This document shows positions 30,604-41,047 of a stretch of DNA of 64,000 nt, in pieces. This stretch comes from Puccinia triticina. Lineage: Eukaryota; Basidiomycota; Pucciniomycetes; Pucciniales; Pucciniaceae. Numbering within the stretch: position 1 is the stretch's first letter; each line of letters opens with the position of its first letter. The notes beneath the pieces are model-generated. The model was not told the DNA's origin. It saw only the letters and a program-made list of their open reading frames with translations, and made no database searches. The stretch spans positions 3,782,001 through 3,846,000 of the forward strand of contig NC_070562.1 of assembly GCF_026914185.1 (NCBI RefSeq). The letters run 5' to 3'. Position numbers and translations under genes: made by a program.

Positions 30604-31949
30604 GGGTCAGCCTAAATGCACTCCAAAAATTTACTTCATGCACTCCACATTTTTGGCTTTGGGGAGTGGGTACTCCAAAAATATTGGAGTGCTGTGATTT
30701 TGCACTCCAAATTCATGGAGTCTCCATATGGGCACTCCATTTATGTTGGAGTACAGGCCAGGGTAAGCCAAAACTTACCAAAATAAGGGAGTGAAGCTAG
30801 ATACACTCCAAAAAAATGGAGTATACACCCAAGCACTCACTTTTTGAGCGAAGGGTTTTGGCTATGCACTCCAGTTGGCACAATTTCAACTGGAGTGCAT
30901 GTACACTCCATTCCACTCTTTTGTGGAGTGCCCACCCGGCCCCAGACTGGCCACCAAGAGGAGTACAGGCCCCACTTGATGACCAGTCATTAAGATGAAC
31001 GGTCATCAAGCGGAGTGCACTCCTTGCTCGATGACCGGTCAACCAGCGGGATGTGTACCCCACTGGTCAACCAGCGGGATGTGTACCCCACTCAATGACC
31101 GGCCATCAAGCGGAGCACACACCCCGCTGGTTGACCGGTCATTGAGTGGGATGTGCACTCGATGGCCGGTCATCGAGTGAGGCGTGCACTCCGCTTGATG
31201 GCCGGTCATTGAGTGGGGTACACATCCCGCTGGTTGACCGGTCATCGAGCGGAGCACACCCCGCTCGATGACCGGCGAGTGTGATGTGCACTTGATTGGC
31301 AATCATCAAGCGAGGTGTGTTCTCGGCTCAATGACCGGCAATCGAGCAGAATGCACATCTCGCTTGATGACCGGCCATCGAGTGTGAACATCACACTCGA
31401 TGGCCGGTCAGCAAACAAGGTATGTACTCCGCTTGATGACCGGTCATCGGGGTACACATCCCACTGATCAATGACCGGTCATCAAGCGGGCTGTGTGCTC
31501 TGCCGGATGACCGGCCATCAAGTGGAATGTGTCTGTTGATGGCCAGCCATTGAGCAGTATGGTCACTCTAGGAGTGCACATCCCACTCCGAGACTAACCA
31601 TAGACTGGGGTGTGTACCTCACATGACAAGATGACTGTTCAAGCGGAGGGGTGTGCTCCAATGGATGGTTGGTCATTGATTACTCCACTGGATGCTGGAG
31701 TGTGCAGGGGGCACTCCTTTTTCAGGGAGAAAAATATCAGGAAGGGAGTACTGGGTCCATGCACTCCAATTGTATGGAGTGAACCATTGGGACACTCGTT
31801 AAATTTGGTAGCAAATGGAGTGCATGGTGGCTTACTCCAATTTCTTTGGCTTGCTGGGGCCCACACTCCAAATTTCTTGGAGTGCATGCTCCATCAACTC
31901 ACTTTTGGAGTGCATGAAGTAAATTTATGGAGTGCATTTAGGCTGACCC
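30604..31949. mobile_element. Non-autonomous hAT-like element carrying palindromic arrays
   Basis: Inverted ends of ~43 bp (GGGTCAGCCTAAATGCACTC onward, including TTTACTTCATGCACTCCA) flanked by the 8 bp duplication TATTTTTT (30596-30603, 31950-31957). 1346 bp. Sub-terminal parts are dense in ACTCCA/TGGAGT hairpins. The middle (31000-31560) is an array of ATGACCGGTCATCAAGCGG-type units with palindromic GACCGGTC cores. The 8 bp duplication suggests hAT; no transposase. Confidence 0.8.
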
Positions 31950-31957
31950 TATTTTTT

Positions 31958-32394
31958 GACCTGAAGAGACTTCCTTACTGCATGTTGGTAAAACACTGGT
32001 AGTGTTTTGCTGACCAGAAGAGGGTCTCTACTGGACAGTCTCACCCTTCCAATTACAGAGGGCCTTAATTAAGTTAGATAAAAGTTGCTTGTCAATCAAC
32101 CCTGAATCAGGAAAAACTCTTTGGGATATGCAACATATGCTTATTGAAATCAATCAGAACTGAAGGAACCCACAGCTCTCATCCCTGCCTTTTGCTAATC
32201 AAGTGAGACTTCTCTTTTTGGAACAAAGAACCCTGATGAGACAAAAGTGCCTCTAGAAAAGCCTCAGGCAAGGGGGGGGGGGGGGGGGGGGGGGCTTGGT
32301 TAATTTTCAATATCAATTGTCAGCAAGCAGAAGGGATCAAGCAAGCTGAATCAATCATCCATCTACATATTCACATTTCCCTTGCCGCGCACTC
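31958..32394. other. Unassigned; polyG run
   Basis: Contains a 24-25 nt G run at 32271-32295 and otherwise no feature I can support. Confidence 0.4.
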
Positions 32395-33380
32395 AGGACT
32401 CCAGGGGATAATCATGAGTGAATCAGGGGGGCTAGCAGAGCGTACATGCTGCTGCTGCTGATCAGGGTGAAGATGGTTTTGGAGTGGGTTGAAGGGTTGG
32501 AAGTAGGTCTCTTGGTCCTCTCAATTGTTGTTGCTTGGGTTGTAGACCAGGGTGTTGAGCTCGGATGGGGTGGTGATGAGGTTATGGGAGATTGCCTGGA
32601 GGGCCGCGTTTACAGTCGCCGGTCCGCCATGACTATGAGCCCGGACCATGGGGCTGAACAGAGCGACGTTGGAGGCGGTCGGTCTATTGTCGGGAGGGCG
32701 GGTGCCGGCTTGATGGGCGCTGTGTCTCTACTCGGAGGAGGCGCCGGGAGACACCCGCAAGCTTGCATAGGAGTGGATCGGAGTCATTGACGCCGGCTGT
32801 AAGGACGTCCGACGCCGAGAAGAGACGGTCACGCTGCTGACACTCAACCTTCGCAGATTCTCCTTCAAACTCGTCGATGCGGTTCCACGGTTGTAACAGC
32901 TCAGTTTCCGGCGGGACCTCGTGGTGTGGCGTCGAGAGAATCAGGTTCTGGATCGTGTGTGGCGCCAGACAGCAGTAAATCTGGAGGCCCCGCCTTTACC
33001 AGGTGATTAACAATAGCGGCATCTGATAGTTGATCACGAGTCGCATCGACATCCAGGCGAGCTCCGACAGTAGACGGGTGAAGAAGATGAATCCTGGCCA
33101 CGGTGTCGTCCATCTCTGTCACCCCATGAGTCTTGAGAATTGCTTGGGTGACCGCCGAGGGTTACTGGCTTCGAAGGCCCGGCGGTACATTGGTCAAAAG
33201 GGACGCTGTAGATGAAGAGCGACCGAGTTTGATTTGCATAAGGGGTGGTCGCGACGGGGGGAAATGATGGGGCTTACCAGGGGTAAACCAAATCAATGTG
33301 TTTTGGTGTGGTGGTGGAGACCATCTCCATGGAGGTTGGAGCCAAAACGGCCGGGTCTGGGGCGGGTGTGGCGGCCATGG
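32395..33380 (-). pseudogene. Unrecognised minus-strand gene with breaks
   Basis: Coding-like minus-strand segments: MAATPAPDPAVLAPTSMEM from 33379; MTEMDDTVARIHLLHPS... (33122-32901); PPETELLQPWNRIDEFEGES... ending at a TAG near 32690; then MVRAHSHGGPATVNAALQAI...ITTPSELNTLVYNPSNNN (from 32650), with one TGA where CGA is likely, to a stop near 32395. Frames change between segments, so either introns or frameshifts. Composition looks like real protein, but I recognise no family. Confidence 0.4.
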
Positions 33381-35357
33381 CGATGGGAAATGAGAGGGGT
33401 GGTGTTAATTTTGACTGGGGGCGGTGTGGTTGGTCTTGGTTAAAAGGCGCGGGTTGATGGTCGTAGTCCCCCAGGGGGATTGGAGATGCTGAAATTCCAG
33501 CTATCTGTCTCTCGACCCTTCCGCTGCAGCACGTGCGCAGTTTGAAGGGCAAAGAGTGGGCCCCCCACTGGTCACCAGTCTTTGCTGCGGGCCGGGGGCC
33601 TTCATGTCCAGTCCTTTTTACCCGTGCGCTTGAGGCGGGCTGGGGGCTGAGCCTGTGGCACAGCACTTGTGAGCCTGAGTCTCTATAGTGACAGCAGGAC
33701 ACAAGAAGTGGGGGGGCAACAGTTGGATTTCTTGGGATAAAGAAAATACAACTGTAAGAGAAAAAGAGAGAGAGAAAAAGAGAAACCAAGCAGGATAAGA
33801 AAGAAGAGAAGTACTAGGTTATTCTAGTGGGAATGCACGTCCACTGGCAATGCTACTCTTCAGAAGAGTGCTGCTAATCTGTGCTAGAAGTGCTACAGCT
33901 TCCTCTCAGGAGGGTATCTGGATTAGATAAGTTTAATCCAGCCACAGTTTTTTAGCCTTCTCTCTGGACAGTCAAGGTTCTTAATGGGAAACCTGAGGGA
34001 CAGCCCTGCAACCTAGATTTTGAGGCAAAGGCCAAGAGATGATGAGGGACAGCCCTGAGATCAAGATGGAGGCAAAGGCCTGTAGAAGTGGAGGGACAGC
34101 CCTGTGATCAAGGAGGAGGCAAAGCAAGAAGAAAAGGCAGATCAAGCAAGACACAGAGTTGTACCTCTGAGATAATCAAGGTTCAGTAAAAGAGGTTACT
34201 TACTGTCAATATCCTAGGCGCCTGTGACGGTAGGTATACTGGGAGTAGAGTAGGCTCTTTGGTGGTGATCCTGGGGTTATCTGGGTGGTGGTTCTGGTGT
34301 GCTGAAGTCTGTAGATCCGCCTCAGGCAAGGGGGATCCTGACTACGAAAATTTTCACAGTTTGCTTATGTAATTTACATATGTACATGTGGTTTGGCGCG
34401 CCTGGTAGCGCTGACACGTCACAACTGCGCAAGGGCGCCATAACTCAGTAACTCAGGGAAGGAGTATAGTTACAAGGAATTTATAAGTTGTAACTAGGGT
34501 TAAAATTGCATGAGGAAACAGAATATGAAGTCAAAACAAGGTTATCTCTTAAGATGAAAAAGATATAAAGTAATTTATATGTAACAAAGGTAGAACAGGC
34601 AGCTTTTAGGTCAGCTGTGATGACTCTAAGGCTGACAGCACTTCTGCTGATGTTGGAAGGCTATTGGAGTTGTTGAATGATTGTGTATTTTATACTTTGG
34701 GGGGACTCATGTTTTTTTTCTTCACTGTTTTAATCTTGTAGGAGGAACCCATGTTTGTTTTTTTCTGAGATTTGTAAATTCTAGGGGGAACCCATGAATT
34801 TTTTTTTTGACATTCTGGAAAATCTGTGTCTTTAATAAACTTGGATATCCTGAGGAAGAGGATTTTGATTTTCCGACTTAGGCTAGGGGTATAATTGTGG
34901 CATCATAATAAATATACAATCCAGAGAGTACTCCATGAGTACCACAAATATTCCATAAACCTTAGATACCGGGACCTGGGAGTGCAGCGGCAAAGCCGCC
35001 TTGGCCTCTAGTATGGCCTTATAGTATGTATATATGCCCAGGTCCCAATTGCAGAGATCAAAAAAAATGAAACTTTTTTTGGCTGGAGCAATCAGCAAGC
35101 CCACATAGATTTAGAATCTACAACCTCCAAAGACCCCAAAAATTTGGTTAATGTGAGTTTTGGGCATGTTACACTCTCAGGTTTGCCCCGCGTCTGGATG
35201 TCAACTTTTGCCCACGGGTTGGTACTGATAGATGACTACCGCAACTGTAACACGCGCTCCTTGCGGGAACGTACTTCTCCCCGCTCCTCTTTCTCTTACA
35301 TCCCCGCACGACCCCGTCTCTAACAGAGCGCTTCAGGGCGCCCTAGGACCGTGTGAC
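33381..35357. other. Intergenic, short direct repeats
   Basis: 33990-34130 has three imperfect GAGGGACAGCCCTG...GAGGCAAAGGCC units. Around 34971-35047 GGGACCTGGG and CCCAGGTCCC are inverted partners, enclosing a GCCGCCTTGGCCTCTAGTA motif shared (inverted) with 29570. No gene supported. Confidence 0.4.
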
Positions 35358-35703
35358 CAACGGTGGGCCAGCTAAGCTAACTGTAGCGTAGAAGAATTCT
35401 GCTAACTTTTAGCGTAGCGTTAGCGGAATTGCACCGTCTCCGCACTAACTCTAGGCGCACAGGGTGCGCAGCTAATTTAGCTGTTAGCGTAGAATTAGCG
35501 CAGATGCGAGCAATTGCGCTAACACTACACACAGAGATGCGAGCAATTGCACTAACACTACACACAGAGGTTGTCAAAGAGCGCTTGCTACGCTGCGCTA
35601 CAGCGCTTTTAGCGGAAAAAAGGCCTGTTTTTACGCTAAAAGCGCTGTAGCGCAGCGTAGCGTAGCTTAGCGACTGTAGCAGCGCGCTAAAACTAAAATG
35701 TTG
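35358..35703. mobile_element. CAAC foldback MITE (copy 4, ends decayed)
   Basis: Same interior as copy 1 (TTAGCGTAGCGTTAGCG, GGTGCGCAGCTA, GCTACGCTGCGCTACAGCGC, AAAAGCGCTGTAGCGCAGCG) but without the 12.3 kb element B, so it shows the uninterrupted order. Left end CAACGGTGGGCCAGC; no clear 7 bp duplication. Confidence 0.7.
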
Positions 35704-36002
35704 AGGTTACTCTGTTGTCTAGTTCACTGATACATTGTCCGCTTCAATCCTGTCTTTCATTCTCATGTCACATGTTGTGACACCTTTCCGCTCATCTCAG
35801 TTTCACTATGTAGTCTGAGGCAGCAGCAGTCGGAACCCTTTTCCTCATCCTTCAGACACACTCATCACTCTTGTATTTGCTGCCTCAGTCTGAGTACATC
35901 TCAACAGGTTATGAGCACCAGTTGAACTTAATAGCGCAATCTCCGGCACGTTAAACACTTGGAAGCAGTGTGTTCCCTTTCTTAAGGACCAAGGATCAAA
36001 AC

Positions 36003-36655
36003 CTCTCTCTTCGCTATCATCATGGCACAACCAGCTGTACCAGACAGCTCCAAATCATTGTTGCTCAAAGTGGCTGGAATTCCCCAACTCACTCCACCGG
36101 ACCCATCCTCCAACTACTTAAATTGGTATTGAACACAGTTAACGGTGAAGAAGTGGAATTGATATTGATTGATGGACCAATTGATGAGGCCATGGATACA
36201 CTTCAACCTGAGGGGTTGGCCAAGATTGAATTTCCAGGCTTTCCCCAGGACATATTGAAACTCAAGGCCGGAACTCCAGTAGTGCTTTTGAGGAATCTAA
36301 GCATCAAGGACGGGCTTTGCAACGGCACCAGATTGGTGATGTTGAGAGTCACAAGGAATGCTCTGTGTGGTAAGATTTTGACTGGTCCACTCAAGGGTAG
36401 AGAAGTAACTATACCAAAGATAACCCTGTTACATAAAGGCAATTCTTATGTCAAGGTATCTTTTTATAAATACTGATCCCCAGTTGCTTTAGCATTTGCC
36501 ATGAATATAAATATATGTCAGGGCCAAAGTATGAGGCGGGTGGCATTGGTATTGTGCAGTCAGGTGTTTGCGCATGGGCAGTTATATGTAGAGCTCTCTT
36601 GTGTTTGTGATGCAGATAATTTGTTAGTAATGCAAGTGGCTGAAAGGGATTAAAC
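36003..36655 (+). pseudogene. Helitron helicase (PIF1-like) C-terminal fragment
   Basis: From about 36120: VLNTVNGEEVELILIDG, LKLKAGTPVVLLRNLSIKDGLCNGTRLVM, GREVTIPKITL, then after a TGA at 36474 SPVALAFAMNINICQGQSMRRVALVL and QVFAHGQLYVELSCV. This is the order of the last helicase motifs of Helitron Rep/Hel proteins. The TGA lies where CGA is expected, and two Cys replace Arg (CGT to TGT) in the ALSRVR-like motif. Everything upstream, including Rep, is absent. Confidence 0.8.
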
Positions 36656-36943
36656 AAGAGTGATAAATGTGGTAAATAAGGTTGTATCTACTTGATTATA
36701 CTGGAGTAATAAAACTTATACAAGATTGCTTGACGTGGGTCTTGGAGAGGGCGGCGTAGCAGCCCCTGAACTCTAGTAAGGTACATAGGAGTACATAGCC
36801 AAGGACAGCTAAAAATACAATACAAGTGAGAGAATCAGGTCTTGGATAAGATCGGTAAGAAGACCTAGTAAGAAAGTAGCTGAGAGCAGCTAAGAAAAGG
36901 AGGAGAGCCCAAGAGCGGGCAGAAGAGATGCCTGTAAATAGGG
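36656..36943. other. Unassigned AT-rich flank
   Basis: No coding or repeat signal that I can support beyond the end of the Helitron fragment; no hairpin-plus-CTRR Helitron terminus was identified. Confidence 0.35.
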
Positions 36944-36994
36944 ATGGCAATTGGGCGGGGCGACTGACAGGCCGCCCAAACTTGGCCGGGTTGG

Positions 36995-38033
36995 TGTGGT
37001 AGACGGAAAAGTGGAAAAATAAAAAGTTTTTTCTATGCCACATACGTTGTGGTAGATGGAAAAGTGGAGAAATAAAAAGTTTTTCCCTATGCCACATAAT
37101 TACTCATAATAGGCCTCAAGATACTACCAAATGGACCCCAGAAATGGATTCTACGGCCAATCTCACCCCTAGTCACCACTGGAAGCACCCCTGGACCCCC
37201 TCTAGTGTGGAAGTTACACCTCATGGACACCTATCACATGGCCAGACCCAGTAACCCAGCCGTCACCTGCCTCAACACAACTTTCACAGTAGTACACGTA
37301 TACACATCACAGGATACAAACATAAATCTCCCTGTCAGGCTACACGCATTACATATTAGCTAAATACACTCCTTTATATACATAGTATGACATCATTTAC
37401 ACTGTTTCTGCAGCCTCAGACTTTGTGTATACAATAACTACCCCTGTATGACAGCTCATGCAGTCTACTGTCACCTTATGCATGCGTTAGAATGTTCTGT
37501 TGTATATTCTGACATCATGTATGCACCCCTGGCATGTTTAGAATGTTTTGTTGTATATTCTGACACCATTCATGCGCCCTTGAGGGGTCATGACATCATT
37601 TGTATCTACCCCCACCAGCTAAAGTCCCTCACCCTGTTGTCTAGATTTGGTGAAACCCTAACCCACAAGCCCCTCTGGGGCTCCACTTTTGTATATAAAA
37701 GGAGCTCTCTCCACCCCCAGTACTCCCCAGTTCCTCACCCAGAACTCACAAGTCACCCAACACTCATCCACACTCAAATCCTAAAACCCTTATAACAGAA
37801 ATTAAACCCTTATAATAAAGGAATTCAACCCTTATAACAAAGTAATTAAAACACTTACATATTGCCAGTCAAACAGATTTCATCTGGAACAGACCAGACC
37901 TATCACTTAATAAAACTTGCCAAGCTGAGCTTGGTGGGTCTTGTTGACTGATAACAGAAGGGCAGAGATGGCAACTCCATCATACCCTTCGAAATTCAGC
38001 AAAAGGGTTTCATCACCACTTTTGAGTCTTACA
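36995..38033 (+). repeat. Solo LTR W3 with duplicated 5' start
   Basis: TTGG is duplicated at 36991-36994 and 38034-38037. The first ~53 bp (TGTGGTAGACGGAAAAGTGG onward) occurs twice in tandem (36995 and 37048), so the unit is 1039 bp instead of ~986 bp. Confidence 0.85.
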
Positions 38034-38469
38034 TTGGTATTTTGGCAAAATTTGAAATGATGACCCGACCTGACAGACCCGCGACCGTAGTTGGGCAGGC
38101 GCGGCCGCCCGTTGGGCCTTGGCACCGTGTGGCGGTGGTAGAACACCCAGAATCCAGATTGATTGTATCATTGTTTGACTTCAACAGCCATCAACAGGGA
38201 ACTTTTTGTGGCCATCTTGACTCACCATGACGGGTTCTAGTTTGGACAAAAGCAAAATCGAGGTAAATCCTTGGCCCAATTCAACAAAAAATGTCAGTCT
38301 GACCCCAGCACCTGCCAACAACTCAAGCCAATCCCTAGAGTAGAGTCAATCAAAGAAGCAAAGACTCACTAGTGAGGTTTGGGACCACTTTGCCAATATT
38401 ACAGGCCAGTGCTTCTCTCCTTCTGAATAATAAACTTAAATGTTGTTCAGCCAAGCAACTAATGGTGAG

Positions 38470-40880
38470 TGATGACAGTTGATTTGTAGAGTCCAATGGT
38501 AAAGAAAAGGCTGAATGCAATTACTGCCGCACCAAATTAGCAGGAGTATTGTCTGCTGGAACTAAGCACCTATGGAGACATTCAAAGAAATGCATAACAG
38601 AGAAAGGAGGCGTAATAACACCAATGCAAGGCATGTTGAACTTCAGCTCATCCTTGTCTAGTCAGGCTGGCTGAACCGCCTGGATTTACAATCAAGAGAG
38701 ATCACAAGAACGGCTGGCCGAAATGATTATTCAACACAAAAACCTGTTTTCTATGGCCAACCACAAAGGATTCATCAACTTCATAAAAGGATTGCAGCCT
38801 TAATTCCAGATGCCCGGACGCCAAACAGTACGAAACAATTGCGTAAAAATTTTCAATGAACAGAAGACAGCCCTTATTTCCAAGATTGGAAAGGAGGCTA
38901 ACCAGGTTGCGCTGACAACTGACTTGTGGACTTCCTCGGATCTTACCGGCTACATGGTTGTGACGGCCCACTATATCGACTCAAAGTGGGATCTGATTAA
39001 GTTAATCATCAGTTTCCGACCGCTTGCAACTCCGCACTCCGGCCCTATGATATCCGACCGACTCAGCCAAGTTATCTGTGATTGGAAGCTTGTCAACAAG
39101 GTTGCATTTGTCACGGTTGACAATGCAGGCGCAAACACTGCGGTGCTGGTTCAACTTCAATGCTTTATTGATGATCGCAGTGTTACTCCTGGCGCTGAAA
39201 CTTTGGCTCACTTCCACGTGCGCTGTCTAGCTCACATCATCAACTTGGTCGTAAAGGACGGACTCAAGATTGCCAATGACGCTGTAAATTGACTACGTGA
39301 TGCTGTCCATTGGATTCATGGATCTCCATCTCGCATGGATGCCTTCAAAAAGGCCCTTGTCGCAGTCAGATTTGATATCAAGAAGAAAAGTCCCTGTAAG
39401 GATGTCCCCACTTGATGGAACTCAACTTATCTGATGATTGAGGCAGCCTTGCTGTGCAAGTTGGCCTTCCAAGAACTAGAGATTCTGGATGAGAAGTTTG
39501 AATATTGTCCGACTGAGCTTCAATGGAAGAAACTGGTTCTTATGGAAGAGTTTCTTGAACTATTTTACCAAGGTTAGTTGTTTCTTTGCTTCTATATTTC
39601 TTGTTAAGTTTAATAAAGACTGATGTTTTTCCTGTTTTCAACCACTGTGTTATTAAGTGGCACTCGATATCCAACTATCAACTACACCTACCGTGTGATG
39701 ACAGCCATCAACAAGCAACTCAAGAAGTCCTTGTTAGATCCCAATCTTGCTGATATGGTGAAACCAATGAGGGACAAGTTTGAAAAATACTCTGAGCCAA
39801 CAAAGAAAATCCTTGCCATTGGACTTGTCCTTGACCCGCGTTATAAGATGAGGTATCTACGCTTCAACCTTGAGCACAACTCCAAGGGTGGCGAAGATGT
39901 CAGCTATTTCATTGGACAAGTCAAGTCTCTCCTCTTGGTGCTGTGGAACTTGCATGTTCCAGCACCATCACCTACCACCAACGGCACCAACAGTCAACAG
40001 CATTCAAGCTCACAGAAGAAGAAGACAATCAATCAAGACCTCTCCACATTCCATGAGTACAGGGCTGGCACAATGGATGCATCTCCAGCTAACGCACCCA
40101 TGTCCGAGCTAGATCTGTACCTTGAAGAGCAAAACCTCAGCTCTCAGAATCTGAAGAGGCAAAGTTCAACTTGCTTGGCTGGTGGAAATCAAATGCGGTC
40201 CGATTCCCATCACTATCCCAGCTCGCCAAAGCAATATTAATGATTCCAACAACCTCAGTAGCTTCCGAGTCTGCTTTTTCAACCGGTGGGAGGGTTCTTG
40301 ACAACTATCGAATGCGCCTGAACGAAGAATTGGTTGAGGCATCAATATGCACTCAAGACTGGATCAAGGCCAGGAAGCAAGCAGCTGTGAAGACCCTGCT
40401 GTCTTCGCCTTATCCGGTACAGTATTTTCGGCCATCTCATGGCCTCTCTTCTGCCCGCTCTCGGGCTCTCACTCTTATTCCGCCGCTCTCGGCGAATTCT
40501 TGTTGTATCCACAGACCGGTCTTAGCCAAGACCGGTATCTCTCTCTATCATCTAGGTTATATCGGCTTACTCTATTCGGCGCTCTCGCCCCTATATATCT
40601 TGAGCTTGTATATTAGTCATATAGTTACGACCGGACTTCTACAAGTCCGGTCATCCACCTTATCCTTATCCGTCTCTTTCCCTTCATCTTGTACCGTCCC
40701 AACCAATGGGACATATCCCTTTCCTCTCGTACTACTCGACCGCCTCACTATGTTACCCTGTAGACTCCTCGCCTATAAAAGGCGGCCTTGTGCCCAGCAA
40801 TACAACCCCAACTTAGTTCTCTCGCACATCTCCGCTCTTCAGAAACCTGCGAGACTTCACACAGCCTCTAAATGAATTTC
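38470..40880 (+). pseudogene. hAT transposase, inactivated
   Basis: BED zinc finger at 38500-38600 (CNYCRTKLAGVLSAGTKHLW then RHSKKC). Central RNase-H-like part from 38865 (LTTDLWTSSDLTGYMVVTAHY, FVTVDNAGANTAVL, CLAHIINLVV). C-terminal dimerisation at 40170-40380 (LLGWWKSNAVRFPSLSQLAK, TSVASESAFSTGGRVLD). Stops at 39289 (VN*LRD) and 39413 (PT*WNSTY) replace Arg, both TCGA-to-TTGA; another lies near 38672. An intron is likely at about 39571-39655. The last codons are split by the solo LTR at 40386 (ARKQAA / SK*). Confidence 0.88.
40386..40861 (+). repeat. Solo LTR of the element D family
   Basis: TGTGAAGACCCTGCTGTCTT to GCGAGACTTCACA, 476 bp, with CAGC duplicated (40382-40385, 40862-40865). 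Matches the LTR at 45555-46031 in reverse. Inserted in the final codons of the hAT transposase. Confidence 0.9.
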
Positions 40881-41047
40881 TTTTTTTTCCCTTTGATTCC
40901 ATCAGATATGTACCTCACACCTCCTTTCCCCACTTCAAAAATAAATATTGTTCTGTTATATCTTTTTGGCTTGGGCCCGTCGGCGGCCCGCGGGCGGGCC
41001 ATGGGCGGCCTGCCACCTAAACAGGCTTGGGCCGGGCAGGTAGTCCG

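Larger units (their letters stand above)
36944..41047 (+). mobile_element. hAT DNA transposon, decayed, right end missing
   Basis: Left end TAGGGATGGCAATTGGGCGG at about 36943, with GC-rich sub-terminal repeats (GGCCGCCC) also present at 40970-41040. Encodes BED finger and dimerisation domain. Carries solo LTR W3 near its left end and a D-family solo LTR at the transposase stop. At 41047 it is joined directly to the pol of element D, and no right inverted end is found. Confidence 0.75.

Noticed and set aside
28096..31560. CRISPR-like array of regularly spaced palindromic repeats
   Set aside because: Units vary in sequence and length, spacers are themselves repeats, the genome is eukaryotic, and the arrays lie between transposon ends.
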